From JANNRW01 sp031401815 (GTDB taxonomy: Bacteria > Desulfobacterota > Desulfuromonadia > Geobacterales > DSM-12255), in the NCBI GenBank assembly GCA_031401815.1, contig JANNRW010000184.1, positions 1 through 15,505 on the forward strand: a stretch of 15,505 bases of DNA. The letters are read 5' to 3'. The position numbers and the translations under genes are program-made. Below the pieces are notes generated by a model. The model ran no database searches. It worked only from the letters and a program-made list of their open reading frames with translations, and had not been told where the DNA came from. Shown here piece after piece: positions 1-5,498 of this stretch; positions within the stretch are counted from its first letter, which is position 1, and the number at the start of each line of letters is the position of its first letter.

Positions 1-50
1 CACCCCCTGACCCCCTCCCGTCAAGGGAGGGGGAAAAGACTTTTTGCGAG
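1..50. repeat. GC-rich hairpin repeat plus 13-bp motif
   Basis: Positions 11-19 (CCCCCTCCC) and 25-33 (GGGAGGGGG) form a perfect 9-bp stem with a five-base loop, preceded by CACCCCCTGA. The same unit occurs in opposite orientation at 15446-15480, and degenerate relatives lie at 12805-12900, so this is an interspersed repeat. Positions 38-50 carry GACTTTTTGCGAG, whose exact reverse complement lies at 2460-2472, just after the metal-transport operon. The hairpin is not followed directly by a T-run on the plus strand, so it is a poor intrinsic terminator for an upstream gene. Confidence 0.75.
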
Positions 51-57
51 TGAATCA

Positions 58-525
58 ATGAACAGATTTATATCCATACTGACCATCCTGATGCTGCTCA
101 CGGCCGCTCTTCAGGCCATGGCTCACTCCATCAACTACCATGTCGAGCAGAAAGGGGTGGCGGTGCGCGCCTTTTACTCTCAAAAGGCTGTAGCGCCAAA
201 CTCCCGGTATGAGCTGTTCGGCCCCGGAGACAAGATCCCGCATCAGACCGGAAACACGGACAGAAACGGTTATATCGGCTTTGTCCCTGATCGAGCAGGA
301 GCCTGGAAGTTGCAGGTCTGGGGAGAGTCTGCACATGGCTTTCATGGGGTGACTATTGAAATCACAATTGGCAAGGAGCTGAATCTGGAGGGGTTTAATA
401 AGCCGTTGCTGGCCACCTGGACAAAATACGTCACAGGCATAAGCCTGATTATCGGCATCTTCGGGATTTACTCCTTCTGGCTCTCCCGTAGGGAAAAGAG
501 CACGACAGCTTCTGAAGGTCAATAA
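58..525 (+). CDS. ECF nickel/cobalt transporter accessory protein (NikL/NikK-like)
   Basis: This 155-aa protein is probably an extracytoplasmic accessory subunit of the nickel/cobalt energy-coupling-factor transporter encoded just downstream. Residues 1-22 form a hydrophobic signal peptide ending in an AMA cleavage motif, so the mature protein would start with His23, and a His at the mature N-terminus could bind metal. Residues 24-105 resemble a small beta-sandwich of the carboxypeptidase-regulatory type (motif YELFGPGDKIPHQ, then TDRNGYIGFVPDRAG). A single membrane helix at about 124-142 is followed by a basic cytoplasmic tail. The stop codon overlaps the next start by one base (TAATG), which implies translational coupling. 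The start at 58 has only a weak ribosome site (GCGAG). The family call rests on fold pattern and operon context. The NikL versus NikK name is uncertain, and the expected CbiM/NikM gene is not in the window. Confidence 0.7.
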   Translation: MNRFISILTILMLLTAALQAMAHSINYHVEQKGVAVRAFYSQKAVAPNSRYELFGPGDKIPHQTGNTDRNGYIGFVPDRAGAWKLQVWGESAHGFHGVTIEITIGKELNLEGFNKPLLATWTKYVTGISLIIGIFGIYSFWLSRREKSTTASEGQ

Positions 526-1448
526 TGGAACTTCTCCCCGGCTTTCTGAAAACAGGCATCACCTCTTTCACCTGCACTTTGACAGGGGTAAAGGTGAGCA
601 CCCCAGTGCTGGAAAAAGGGGTACTTTACCTTGCCCTGATCATTCAGGAGAGCTACACCCAGTGGGAGAGTTCACGTCGGGATGGTCTGCTCCAGTCAAT
701 GGATTCGCGAATCAAGCTGTTGTTCATGGCAGCCTTTCTCGTACTCGTAAGCATCAAGCGCGAGTTGGCTCCCCAGGCAGGCATTGCCCTCCTCCTTTTC
801 ACTCTGTTTATCTCCTCGCGTCTCGACATCCTCCCGCTCTATCGCCGCATTCTCGGCACTGCTCTTCTCTTCGGGGTCATTGTACCGCTCCCCTCAATTT
901 TCAACATTTTCAACAGAGCTGAGCCGATTTTTACCCTCTTTCAGCTGCAACGTGACCACCAGTTCTGGCTTTATCATATCCCTCAGACCATCGGCATCAC
1001 CAGTAGCGGGATTCAGGGCATGGCGCTGTTGACCATGAGGATTGCCAACTCCGTTGCCATCTCCCTGCTTGTGCTGCACACAACGAGCTTTCCCGACCTG
1101 GTCAAGGCGCTGCGCGTTTTCCGGATACCGGAGACCTTCATTGCCGTGATTACCCTTGCCTACAAATACGTCTTCACTTTCACCAGAATTCTGGAAGAGA
1201 TGCATCTTGCGAAGAAAAGCCGTCTGGCGGGGGGGATGGACAACAGCCAGTCGCGCCTCTGGGTTGCCGGACGTATGGCATTTCTTTTCCGGAAAAGCCA
1301 GGGGCGCTGTGAAGATATATTCAAGGCAATGCTCTCCCGGGGATATGAAAACCGGGTGATGTTCCATAAATTCAAAAAACTGCAGACCAGGGGGTGGGGC
1401 ACCGTTATGACGGGGCTCTCTGTCTGGATCTGTTTTCTGCTATGGTGA
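525..1448 (+). CDS. cbiQ: ECF transporter transmembrane component EcfT (CbiQ/NikQ)
   Basis: This is the integral-membrane T component of an energy-coupling-factor importer. It links the ATPase to the metal-specific S component in the inner membrane. The 307-aa product has several hydrophobic helices (about 64-80, 85-98, 108-125, 160-186, 203-219 and 293-307). In the cytoplasmic region it has the coupling signatures of the family: A229-KKSR and the better-conserved A268-MLSRG. The phrase LLQSMDSRIKLLFMAA at about 55-70 is typical of the start of CbiQ's first helix. The start overlaps the previous stop by one base, and the ATPase gene starts 5 bp after its stop. The operon and the His-rich ATPase argue for nickel or cobalt as substrate, but the permease itself cannot tell the two apart. 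Confidence 0.9.
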   Translation: MELLPGFLKTGITSFTCTLTGVKVSTPVLEKGVLYLALIIQESYTQWESSRRDGLLQSMDSRIKLLFMAAFLVLVSIKRELAPQAGIALLLFTLFISSRLDILPLYRRILGTALLFGVIVPLPSIFNIFNRAEPIFTLFQLQRDHQFWLYHIPQTIGITSSGIQGMALLTMRIANSVAISLLVLHTTSFPDLVKALRVFRIPETFIAVITLAYKYVFTFTRILEEMHLAKKSRLAGGMDNSQSRLWVAGRMAFLFRKSQGRCEDIFKAMLSRGYENRVMFHKFKKLQTRGWGTVMTGLSVWICFLLW

Positions 1449-1453
1449 CTAAT

Positions 1454-2455
1454 ATGACCCCTCTCTTTTCGATTGAAAATGTTCATTACGACTATTTCGG
1501 CAAGATCCCGGCTCTGGCTGGCATTGATCTCACCATCAACGCAGGCGAGCGTTTTGCCATTATCGGGGCTAACGGCAGCGGCAAATCGACTCTTCTTCAT
1601 CTGCTGGACGGACTGATTTTCCCCACTGCCGGGAATATAAGATTCCACGATCACGAAATCAGTGAAAAAGCGCTCAGGGACACCGGTTTTCTCCGCTTCT
1701 TTCGTGAACGGGTCGGCTATGTTTTTCAGGATCCGGACGTGCAGCTCTTCTGCCCGACTGTCCTGGACGAACTGATGTACGGGCCGCTCCAGCTTGCCAT
1801 AAGCGAAGAAGAGGCCGAAAACCGCTCACGTGAAGTATTGAAAATGCTCGGAATGGAGAACACTGCCGACCGTCCGGTCTACATGCTTTCCGGAGGGGAG
1901 AAGAAGCGGGTTGCCATCGGTTCGGTGCTGACCATGAACCCCGAGGTGCTCCTGCTGGACGAACCGACCAACGGCCTTGACCCACGCACAGTCGCCTTTC
2001 TCATAGACCTCCTCCTCTCACTGAACGAAGCAGGCAAGACGATTATCATCGCCAGTCACGATCTCTCCCTTGTAGCCGACATGGAGATGTCAGTGGCGCT
2101 TCTCTCTGAGAGTCACCGGGTCGAAAAGGTCGGCAGCTCTGCCGATATCCTTGCCGATGAAGAGGCTCTGATCAGAACCAATCTCATCCACGAACATCTG
2201 CACCGCCACAACGGCAGCCTGCATCGCCACCGCCACTCCCACTTCTCCTTCCATCGTCACGGCGGCTCCGAAGCCGCATCCCATACCAGCGATACAAATC
2301 ACCACGAGCATCCCCACGAAAGGGACGGACATGACCACCCGCATCCTCACGCTCAAAATCATCTCCACGGCAGTCACAGCCATCCCCGTCCACACAAGCA
2401 GGCCCCGGAGCATGATCATCCCCCCGGACACGAGCATCTTCATGAGCAAGATTAA
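1454..2455 (+). CDS. cbiO: ECF nickel/cobalt transporter ATPase (CbiO/NikO) with His-rich tail
   Basis: This ABC ATPase powers the ECF metal importer. From the start at 1454 the 333-aa product has Walker A (GANGSGKST, 38-46), the Q-loop (Q92 in VFQDPDVQLF), the signature LSGGEKKR (145-152), Walker B with catalytic Glu170 (LLLDEP) and the switch His202 (ASHD). Residues 246-333 are an extension with 29 histidines, mostly in HxH and HPH patterns, which probably binds or stores nickel or cobalt. I chose ATG 1454 because GGTGA lies 5 bases upstream, inside the end of cbiQ. ATG 1442 (four residues longer, overlapping the cbiQ stop) is an alternative, while the longer frame back to 1394 lacks support. 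No binding protein is encoded nearby, as expected for ECF systems. The ATPase call is firm; metal specificity is inferred. Confidence 0.93.
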   Translation: MTPLFSIENVHYDYFGKIPALAGIDLTINAGERFAIIGANGSGKSTLLHLLDGLIFPTAGNIRFHDHEISEKALRDTGFLRFFRERVGYVFQDPDVQLFCPTVLDELMYGPLQLAISEEEAENRSREVLKMLGMENTADRPVYMLSGGEKKRVAIGSVLTMNPEVLLLDEPTNGLDPRTVAFLIDLLLSLNEAGKTIIIASHDLSLVADMEMSVALLSESHRVEKVGSSADILADEEALIRTNLIHEHLHRHNGSLHRHRHSHFSFHRHGGSEAASHTSDTNHHEHPHERDGHDHPHPHAQNHLHGSHSHPRPHKQAPEHDHPPGHEHLHEQD

Positions 2456-2459
2456 GGAT

Positions 2460-2604
2460 CTCGCAAAAAGTCCTTATCACCCTTCGACTGTTCGACAAGC
2501 TCACAGCTCAGGGCGAACGGGCTTTGGGTCTGTAACTTCCTGTAAATCCGTTCGTGCTGAGCTTGTCGAAGCATGAACCAAGACAGTGATTTCAGTTTTT
2601 GCGA
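2460..2604. repeat. Composite REP-like inverted repeat downstream of cbiO
   Basis: Two arms, 2481-2520 and 2548-2577, are near inverse copies built on TTCGACAAGCTCA and GAACGG, separated by 27 bases. They can form a large hairpin of the REP/short-palindrome type found between genes in many Geobacter-like genomes. Outside them lies a second inverted pair: CTCGCAAAAAGTC at 2460-2472 and TTTTTGCGA at 2596-2604. The first is the exact reverse complement of the motif at 38-50. No coding sequence is seen here. Confidence 0.75.
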
Positions 2605-2650
2605 AGGCATCATGATGGAGACTTCTTTTTCTCTATCTCTTCCAATATAG

Positions 2651-2680
2651 AAAGGGCACCTTGATGGGTGCCCTTTTCGT
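2651..2680 (+). terminator. Rho-independent terminator
   Basis: AAAGGGCACC (2651-2660) and GGTGCCCTTT (2667-2676) form a perfect 10-bp stem with a six-base loop, followed by TTTTCGTTT. This is the first strong intrinsic terminator after cbiO, about 195 bp beyond its stop, and it likely ends the metal-transport operon. The stem is A-rich at its base, so it could also act in reverse, but no minus-strand gene faces it. Confidence 0.75.
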
Positions 2681-2855
2681 TTGTAATTTCCGCTTGTTGA
2701 ATAGATACAGTTAGGGTGTCTTCACCAAGGGCAGGTGATATATGACGACAAAATACTCTATGCCTGAGCCTTCTAGTTATGCGCACACTGTTAGCTAATG
2801 AGTTTGATATTCTCCGCTGATATATCATCCGTCAAGAAACACAATGGAGGCTGTA

Positions 2856-3146
2856 ATGAAGCCGTCTGATGCGCTTAAACTCTATCGCGAAGAGATTCGG
2901 CAAGTAGCAGAACAAAATCATACCTGTAATCCCCGAGTATTTGGTTCTGCACTGCATGGCAACGATTGCGAGGGGAGCGACCTTGATCTGCTGGTCGATC
3001 CGCTACAGGATACAACACTGATGGATATTGCCCGTATTCAAAGCCGATTACAGAAGCTGACCGGCGTGACGGTTGACGTGCTGACACCGAATGCCCTGCC
3101 GACATCCTTTCGCGATCAGGTGCTGTTGGAGGCGTTACCGGTATGA
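2856..3146 (+). CDS. mntA: MntA-type minimal nucleotidyltransferase (antitoxin-like)
   Basis: This is a 96-aa minimal nucleotidyltransferase of the family that pairs with HepT (HEPN) toxins; known MntA proteins add AMP to HepT and neutralise it. The catalytic pattern is intact: G30-S31, ten residues, then D42-L-D44 (EGSDLDLLVD), and the third carboxylate D74 in VTVDVLT. I chose ATG 2856 because GGAGG sits five bases ahead; an in-frame ATG at 2844 overlaps that site and is less likely. The gene ends in TGA at 3144-3146, overlapping an ATGAGTAAGGACAGA that looks like the usual start of a partner hepT, which stops after five codons. The enzyme thus seems to be an orphan antitoxin with no target protein in the window. 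Family is clear; the biological role here is inferred. Confidence 0.85.
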   Translation: MKPSDALKLYREEIRQVAEQNHTCNPRVFGSALHGNDCEGSDLDLLVDPLQDTTLMDIARIQSRLQKLTGVTVDVLTPNALPTSFRDQVLLEALPV

Positions 3147-3160
3147 GTAAGGACAGATAG
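3143..3160 (+). pseudogene. Remnant 5' end of a hepT-like toxin gene
   Basis: ATG at 3143 overlaps the nucleotidyltransferase stop in the ATGA manner usual for mntA-hepT pairs. It reads MSKDR and then TAG. The phrase MSKDR resembles how HepT proteins commonly begin, but five residues cannot identify a family. Nothing HEPN-like follows in any frame; instead the sequence turns at once into a zinc-ribbon fragment. I read this as a deletion or recombination joint near 3160. The support is context only. Confidence 0.35.
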
Positions 3161-3359
3161 AAATTTTGCAACGGAGTATCCAGCATTGGCGGCCCAGTGG
3201 AATTTTATACGTAACTTGGGAAAGAAACCTGACGAGTTCAGCCCAAAAAGCGGAATAAAAGTATGGTGGAAATGCAATCAAGGCCACGAATGGGAAGCAG
3301 TCATTGCTAATAGGGCCATCGGGACGGGTTGCCCAATTTGTGCGGGTCGAAAAAAATAA
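3147..3359 (+). pseudogene. Orphan treble-clef zinc-ribbon fragment (DUF4379-like)
   Basis: An open frame directly after the nucleotidyltransferase stop, in the same frame, reads 70 codons to TAA at 3357-3359. From about codon 6 it matches one repeat of the treble-clef 'probable zinc-ribbon' family (DUF4379): YPALAAQWN, then F-SPKSG-KVWWKC, then GHEWEA-I-NR, then GCPICAGRK. Putative zinc ligands are C43, H47, C62 and C65, counted from 3147. Full proteins of this family carry several tandem copies and often a nuclease-like C-terminus. Here only one copy remains, with no ATG, no plausible ribosome site and a stop just upstream. It is most simply a truncated gene. Translation by stop readthrough or an alternative start is possible but unsupported. 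Confidence 0.7.
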
Positions 3360-3605
3360 AGAAAGAAGGATTGTCTGCCACTTCTAGGCCTTCTAGACTT
3401 TAGAGCCGCCCTTAATATATTCACATTTGAGGAAGATTCCAACAAGACTTGCGACCTGCCCGAAAACCCGGGAGATCTTTCAGAGCTTTTTACCCGTCAG
3501 CTAAATCACTTCCAAAATAAGCCAGAACCTTCAGCCTGTCCGCTCCACCGCCTCAAACGTACTCACTATAGACTTCATATGCCAATGCCCTTACCGACAT
3601 GACTC
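3360..3605. other. Gene-free stretch between zinc-ribbon fragment and brnT
   Basis: I find no convincing ORF on either strand. The minus strand shows short open pieces interrupted by several stops (for example MSVRALAYEVYSEYV ending near 3555), which could be a decayed gene or a noncoding interspersed repeat. CTAGGCCTTCTAG at 3386-3398 is a small local inverted repeat. Its origin is unknown. Confidence 0.5.
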
Positions 3606-3636
3606 TTGACTTGTAGACATTATTTGTGTACACAAT
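3606..3636 (+). promoter_or_regulatory. Likely brnTA promoter with palindromic operator
   Basis: TTGACT at 3606-3611 is a good -35 element. With 17-bp spacing the -10 falls at TACACA (3629-3634), inside a perfect 12-bp palindrome TTGTGTACACAA (3624-3635). A related half-site TGTAGACA lies just upstream at 3612-3619. BrnA antitoxins bind palindromes in their own promoters, so this is a plausible autoregulatory operator. It ends only five bases before the chosen brnT start, which implies a very short leader. Confidence 0.55.
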
Positions 3637-3640
3637 ACCT

Positions 3641-3916
3641 ATGCGCTATGAATGGAACGAACGGAAGCGACTTTCCAACCTTGAAAAACACGGACTTGAC
3701 TTTTTTGATGTTGGTATCATTTTCGAGTCCCCGTATGTCAAGATCCCTTCCGCTCACAGCAGCGAGGAAAGACTTCTTGCCATTGGAACATTTGAGGGGC
3801 GTTTTGTGACTGTCGTTTTCACAATGCGGGGCGAGATTATCAGGATTATTTCTTTTCGGAGAGCACGTCATGAGGAAAGAGACACATATCAAAAGCTATA
3901 CGACAGCAGAGCTTAA
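3641..3916 (+). CDS. brnT: BrnT family type II toxin
   Basis: The product is a BrnT (DUF497) toxin, a small RNase-like protein of the RelE fold that is blocked by BrnA. The 91-aa sequence shows the family frame from end to end: MRYEWNERKR near the N-terminus, N13-LEKHGLDF, a central GTFEGRFVTVVF strand, and the C-terminal RIISFRRARHEERDTY block that holds the conserved basic residues. I chose ATG 3641; a GTG at 3626 would add five residues but lies inside the palindrome thought to be the operator. There is no clear Shine-Dalgarno, consistent with a short leader. The 3' end overlaps brnA by 47 bp in another frame, longer than the usual few bases, so the two are translationally linked. Length is normal and I see no damage. 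Confidence 0.9.
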   Translation: MRYEWNERKRLSNLEKHGLDFFDVGIIFESPYVKIPSAHSSEERLLAIGTFEGRFVTVVFTMRGEIIRIISFRRARHEERDTYQKLYDSRA

Positions 3917-4196
3917 AGGCAAGTGTATGGTCAGCCGTACCGATCTGAAGAAGGTAGATGCCATGACCGACGCCGAACTGGAGAAAGCCATTGCCGAGGA
4001 TGAAGACGAGCAGGGATTGCAGCCCGACTGGACGCGGGCAGAGCTGATTCTTTCAGAGCCAAAGCAATCCGTGCACCTTCGCCTCGAGCGTGAAATCATC
4101 GACTTTTTCAAGGCACATGGGAAAGGACATATCTCACGGATGCAGGCAGTCCTTAAATCCTATGCGACCTCCCACCGGCCACACGCCAAACGATAA
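3870..4196 (+). CDS. brnA: BrnA family type II antitoxin
   Basis: This 108-aa protein is the BrnA antitoxin that binds BrnT and represses the operon. The N-terminal region contains KSYTTAELK and RTDLKKVDAMTDAELEKAIAEDEDE, the family's toxin-binding stretch. Residues 66-98 (KQSVHLRLEREIIDFFKAHGKGHISRMQAVLKSY) form a ribbon-helix-helix DNA-binding domain at the C-terminus, as expected for BrnA. GGAG about nine bases ahead of ATG 3870 gives a ribosome site within brnT. An internal ATG (residue 20) would remove part of the conserved N-terminus, so I prefer the long form. The module looks complete and probably functional. Confidence 0.9.
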   Translation: MRKETHIKSYTTAELKGKCMVSRTDLKKVDAMTDAELEKAIAEDEDEQGLQPDWTRAELILSEPKQSVHLRLEREIIDFFKAHGKGHISRMQAVLKSYATSHRPHAKR

Positions 4197-4197
4197 G

Positions 4198-4216
4198 TTC
4201 ATAGATCATCGATGAA
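4198..4216. repeat. Near-perfect palindrome after brnA
   Basis: TTCATAGATCATCGATGAA pairs at eight of nine positions around a central C and begins one base after the brnA stop. It has no T-run, so it is a weak terminator at best. It may be a protein-binding site or an RNA 3' end structure. Confidence 0.4.
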
Positions 4217-4274
4217 TTGTCAAGGCGACGTCATTTAAAATCGAGTTCGGTTTAAAGCAGGCGTTTGTGTAATT

Positions 4275-4363
4275 CCAATTCCACATCAAGGCGCTATCTT
4301 CGTTGGCTCGTCTTCAGCTCCTCAACGTACTGCCTGTACGCCTTCCTCGCCTCAAATTGAAAT
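4275..4363. repeat. Structured noncoding element ahead of the unknown gene pair
   Basis: This stretch holds CTTCGTTGGCTCGTC, then CGTAC-TGCCT-GTACG (4326-4340, a perfect 5-bp hairpin), then GCCTTCCTCGCC. From memory, similar 'TTCGTTGGCTCGTC ... GTACGCCTTCCTCGCC' units recur between genes in delta- and gammaproteobacteria, so I treat it as an interspersed repeat. It ends just before the first possible start of the 346-aa ORF, which makes that N-terminus doubtful. Confidence 0.45.
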
Positions 4364-4369
4364 GGGCTC

Positions 4370-5410
4370 ATGGCAACATACTCAAAGGCATGCCCTTCCC
4401 AATCAAACGTTGACAATATTCCAAATGATCGCTATGTCATTTATCCAGGCAGTTGGGCAGACCAGATGGATCCTGCTGATACCGGTCATAAGGAAACAAC
4501 TTTGCAACTTGACCTCTTTACAGACAATCGCCGTACCATCCTCTTAAATGACGCTGCCGGGCTGCTGCGTTTGCTTGAGCTGGAGAAAGCGAGCGCTATT
4601 TACGCTGACTTGCTGATGGATGAGCCGGATGATGAAGCGCTTCTTCACGTTAAATTTGAAGCAGAAAAATGGGGTGAGCTTCTCTCCGGCCTTTTGGATG
4701 CCGACGCGCATCAGCTTAATGCCATTTACCTCCTTCTTCCCGAAGTAACTTCACTGAGGCTCCGCGAAGGTATTCTGACGTTCCTGATCGACAGGTTGCT
4801 GGCATTCCCCTCCCCGGAGCTTGTTTACATACCCCCACATTTTCACCTTGGCTGCCTGTTTCGTGAGATGGGACGGCATGTCGAAGCAGGCTACTGGTTT
4901 GTGGCTGCCCTTCGCTCAGGCAGAGCTGAACGGGGAAGATTTCTTGCCTGGCACGGCGATGTTGTGACACTTTGCGGCGATGACGCTGCTGCCATGGAAC
5001 ACTATCAAGCCGCTTTTCTGGAAGATCCCGGCACTGTTGAGATCGATTCTCTCGCTAACAGGACGATTCGTAATCTTCTTCACTCTCCGGATCACGACAA
5101 CTTTGACGAGGAGCCAGATGACCGGGAAACTGACGCCTGGCTCCCTTTTGTGGGATGGCTCAATGGAACTTTCTCTCTTGATCTGAACGTAATTACTCTT
5201 GATCGTGGAGACTTTGTCAACTATCTTCAACTGGCCGATGATGAGGCAAAACTGCTACCGGCTCGTCTTTGGTACGAGTATCTCCGCTATGCCGAGTATC
5301 TGCGCACCTGTCTGCGCGACGACCCGGAGCTGGTGCGGGTGAGGCGGCGGATGAAAGAGCTGAACGCTTACATGTTTGCCCGCTATATGAAGAAAATCGG
5401 CAGAGGATAG
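4370..5410 (+). CDS. Hypothetical TPR-like helical protein, first of an unknown pair
   Basis: I do not recognise a named family. The 346-aa product is cytoplasmic, acidic and largely helical, without signal peptide or membrane segment. Residues about 55-85 (NDAAGLLRLLELEKASAIYADLLMDEPDDEALL) and 165-215 (GCLFREMGRHVEAGYWFVAALRSGR, then GDDAAAMEHYQAAFLEDPGTVEI) have the spacing of tetratricopeptide-like repeats, suggesting a scaffold or protein-binding role. The C-terminus is rich in Arg, Tyr and Leu (PARLWYEYLRYAEYLRTC). The start is uncertain. ATG 4370 lies just after a repeat and lacks a good ribosome site. ATG 4466 (residue 33) follows a possible promoter, TTGACA at 4410-4415 with TATGTC 17 bases later, and would begin nearer the conserved-looking LQLDLFTDNRRTILLND. 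It is probably cotranscribed with the 733-aa gene 88 bp downstream. Confidence 0.75.
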   Translation: MATYSKACPSQSNVDNIPNDRYVIYPGSWADQMDPADTGHKETTLQLDLFTDNRRTILLNDAAGLLRLLELEKASAIYADLLMDEPDDEALLHVKFEAEKWGELLSGLLDADAHQLNAIYLLLPEVTSLRLREGILTFLIDRLLAFPSPELVYIPPHFHLGCLFREMGRHVEAGYWFVAALRSGRAERGRFLAWHGDVVTLCGDDAAAMEHYQAAFLEDPGTVEIDSLANRTIRNLLHSPDHDNFDEEPDDRETDAWLPFVGWLNGTFSLDLNVITLDRGDFVNYLQLADDEAKLLPARLWYEYLRYAEYLRTCLRDDPELVRVRRRMKELNAYMFARYMKKIGRG

Positions 5411-5414
5411 ATTT

Positions 5415-5470
5415 GCCTTAGAGCCTTAGAGCCTTAGAGCCTTCAACCTTCAGTCTTCAGCCTTCAACCT
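5415..5470. repeat. Short tandem repeat between the paired genes
   Basis: GCCTTAGA is repeated three times exactly (5415-5438). It then drifts to GCCTTCAA, CCTTCAG, TCTTCAG and CCTTCAA up to 5467. All units share a pyrimidine-rich CCTT/CTTC core with a 7-8 base period. Such runs expand and contract by slippage. The array lies in the 88-bp gap ahead of the ribosome site of the 733-aa gene. Confidence 0.75.
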
Positions 5471-5498
5471 ATAACCCTTTTCTTGAAAGGAGCCCCTT

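Noticed and set aside
894..1654. Two overlapping minus-strand ORFs opposite cbiQ/cbiO
   Set aside because: They are shadows of genes with clear EcfT and ABC motifs, lack ribosome sites and resemble nothing known.
2090..2504. Minus-strand Met/Val-rich and Arg/Asp/Gly-rich ORFs
   Set aside because: They arise from the antisense of the CAC/CAT histidine codons in the cbiO tail.
2610..2828. Minus-strand 72-aa ORF
   Set aside because: It runs through the strong terminator hairpin at 2651-2676, has no family likeness and ends in low-complexity Lys/Glu. Best read as chance.
3360..3605. Decayed gene on the minus strand
   Set aside because: Short open pieces are broken by several stops and match no family I know, so I list the stretch only as gene-free.
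3626..3640. GTG start for brnT
   Set aside because: It lies inside the palindromic operator and -10 region, and BrnT proteins normally begin at the MRYEW-like segment.
5415..5470. CRISPR-like array
   Set aside because: The units are 7-8 bases, contiguous and without spacers.
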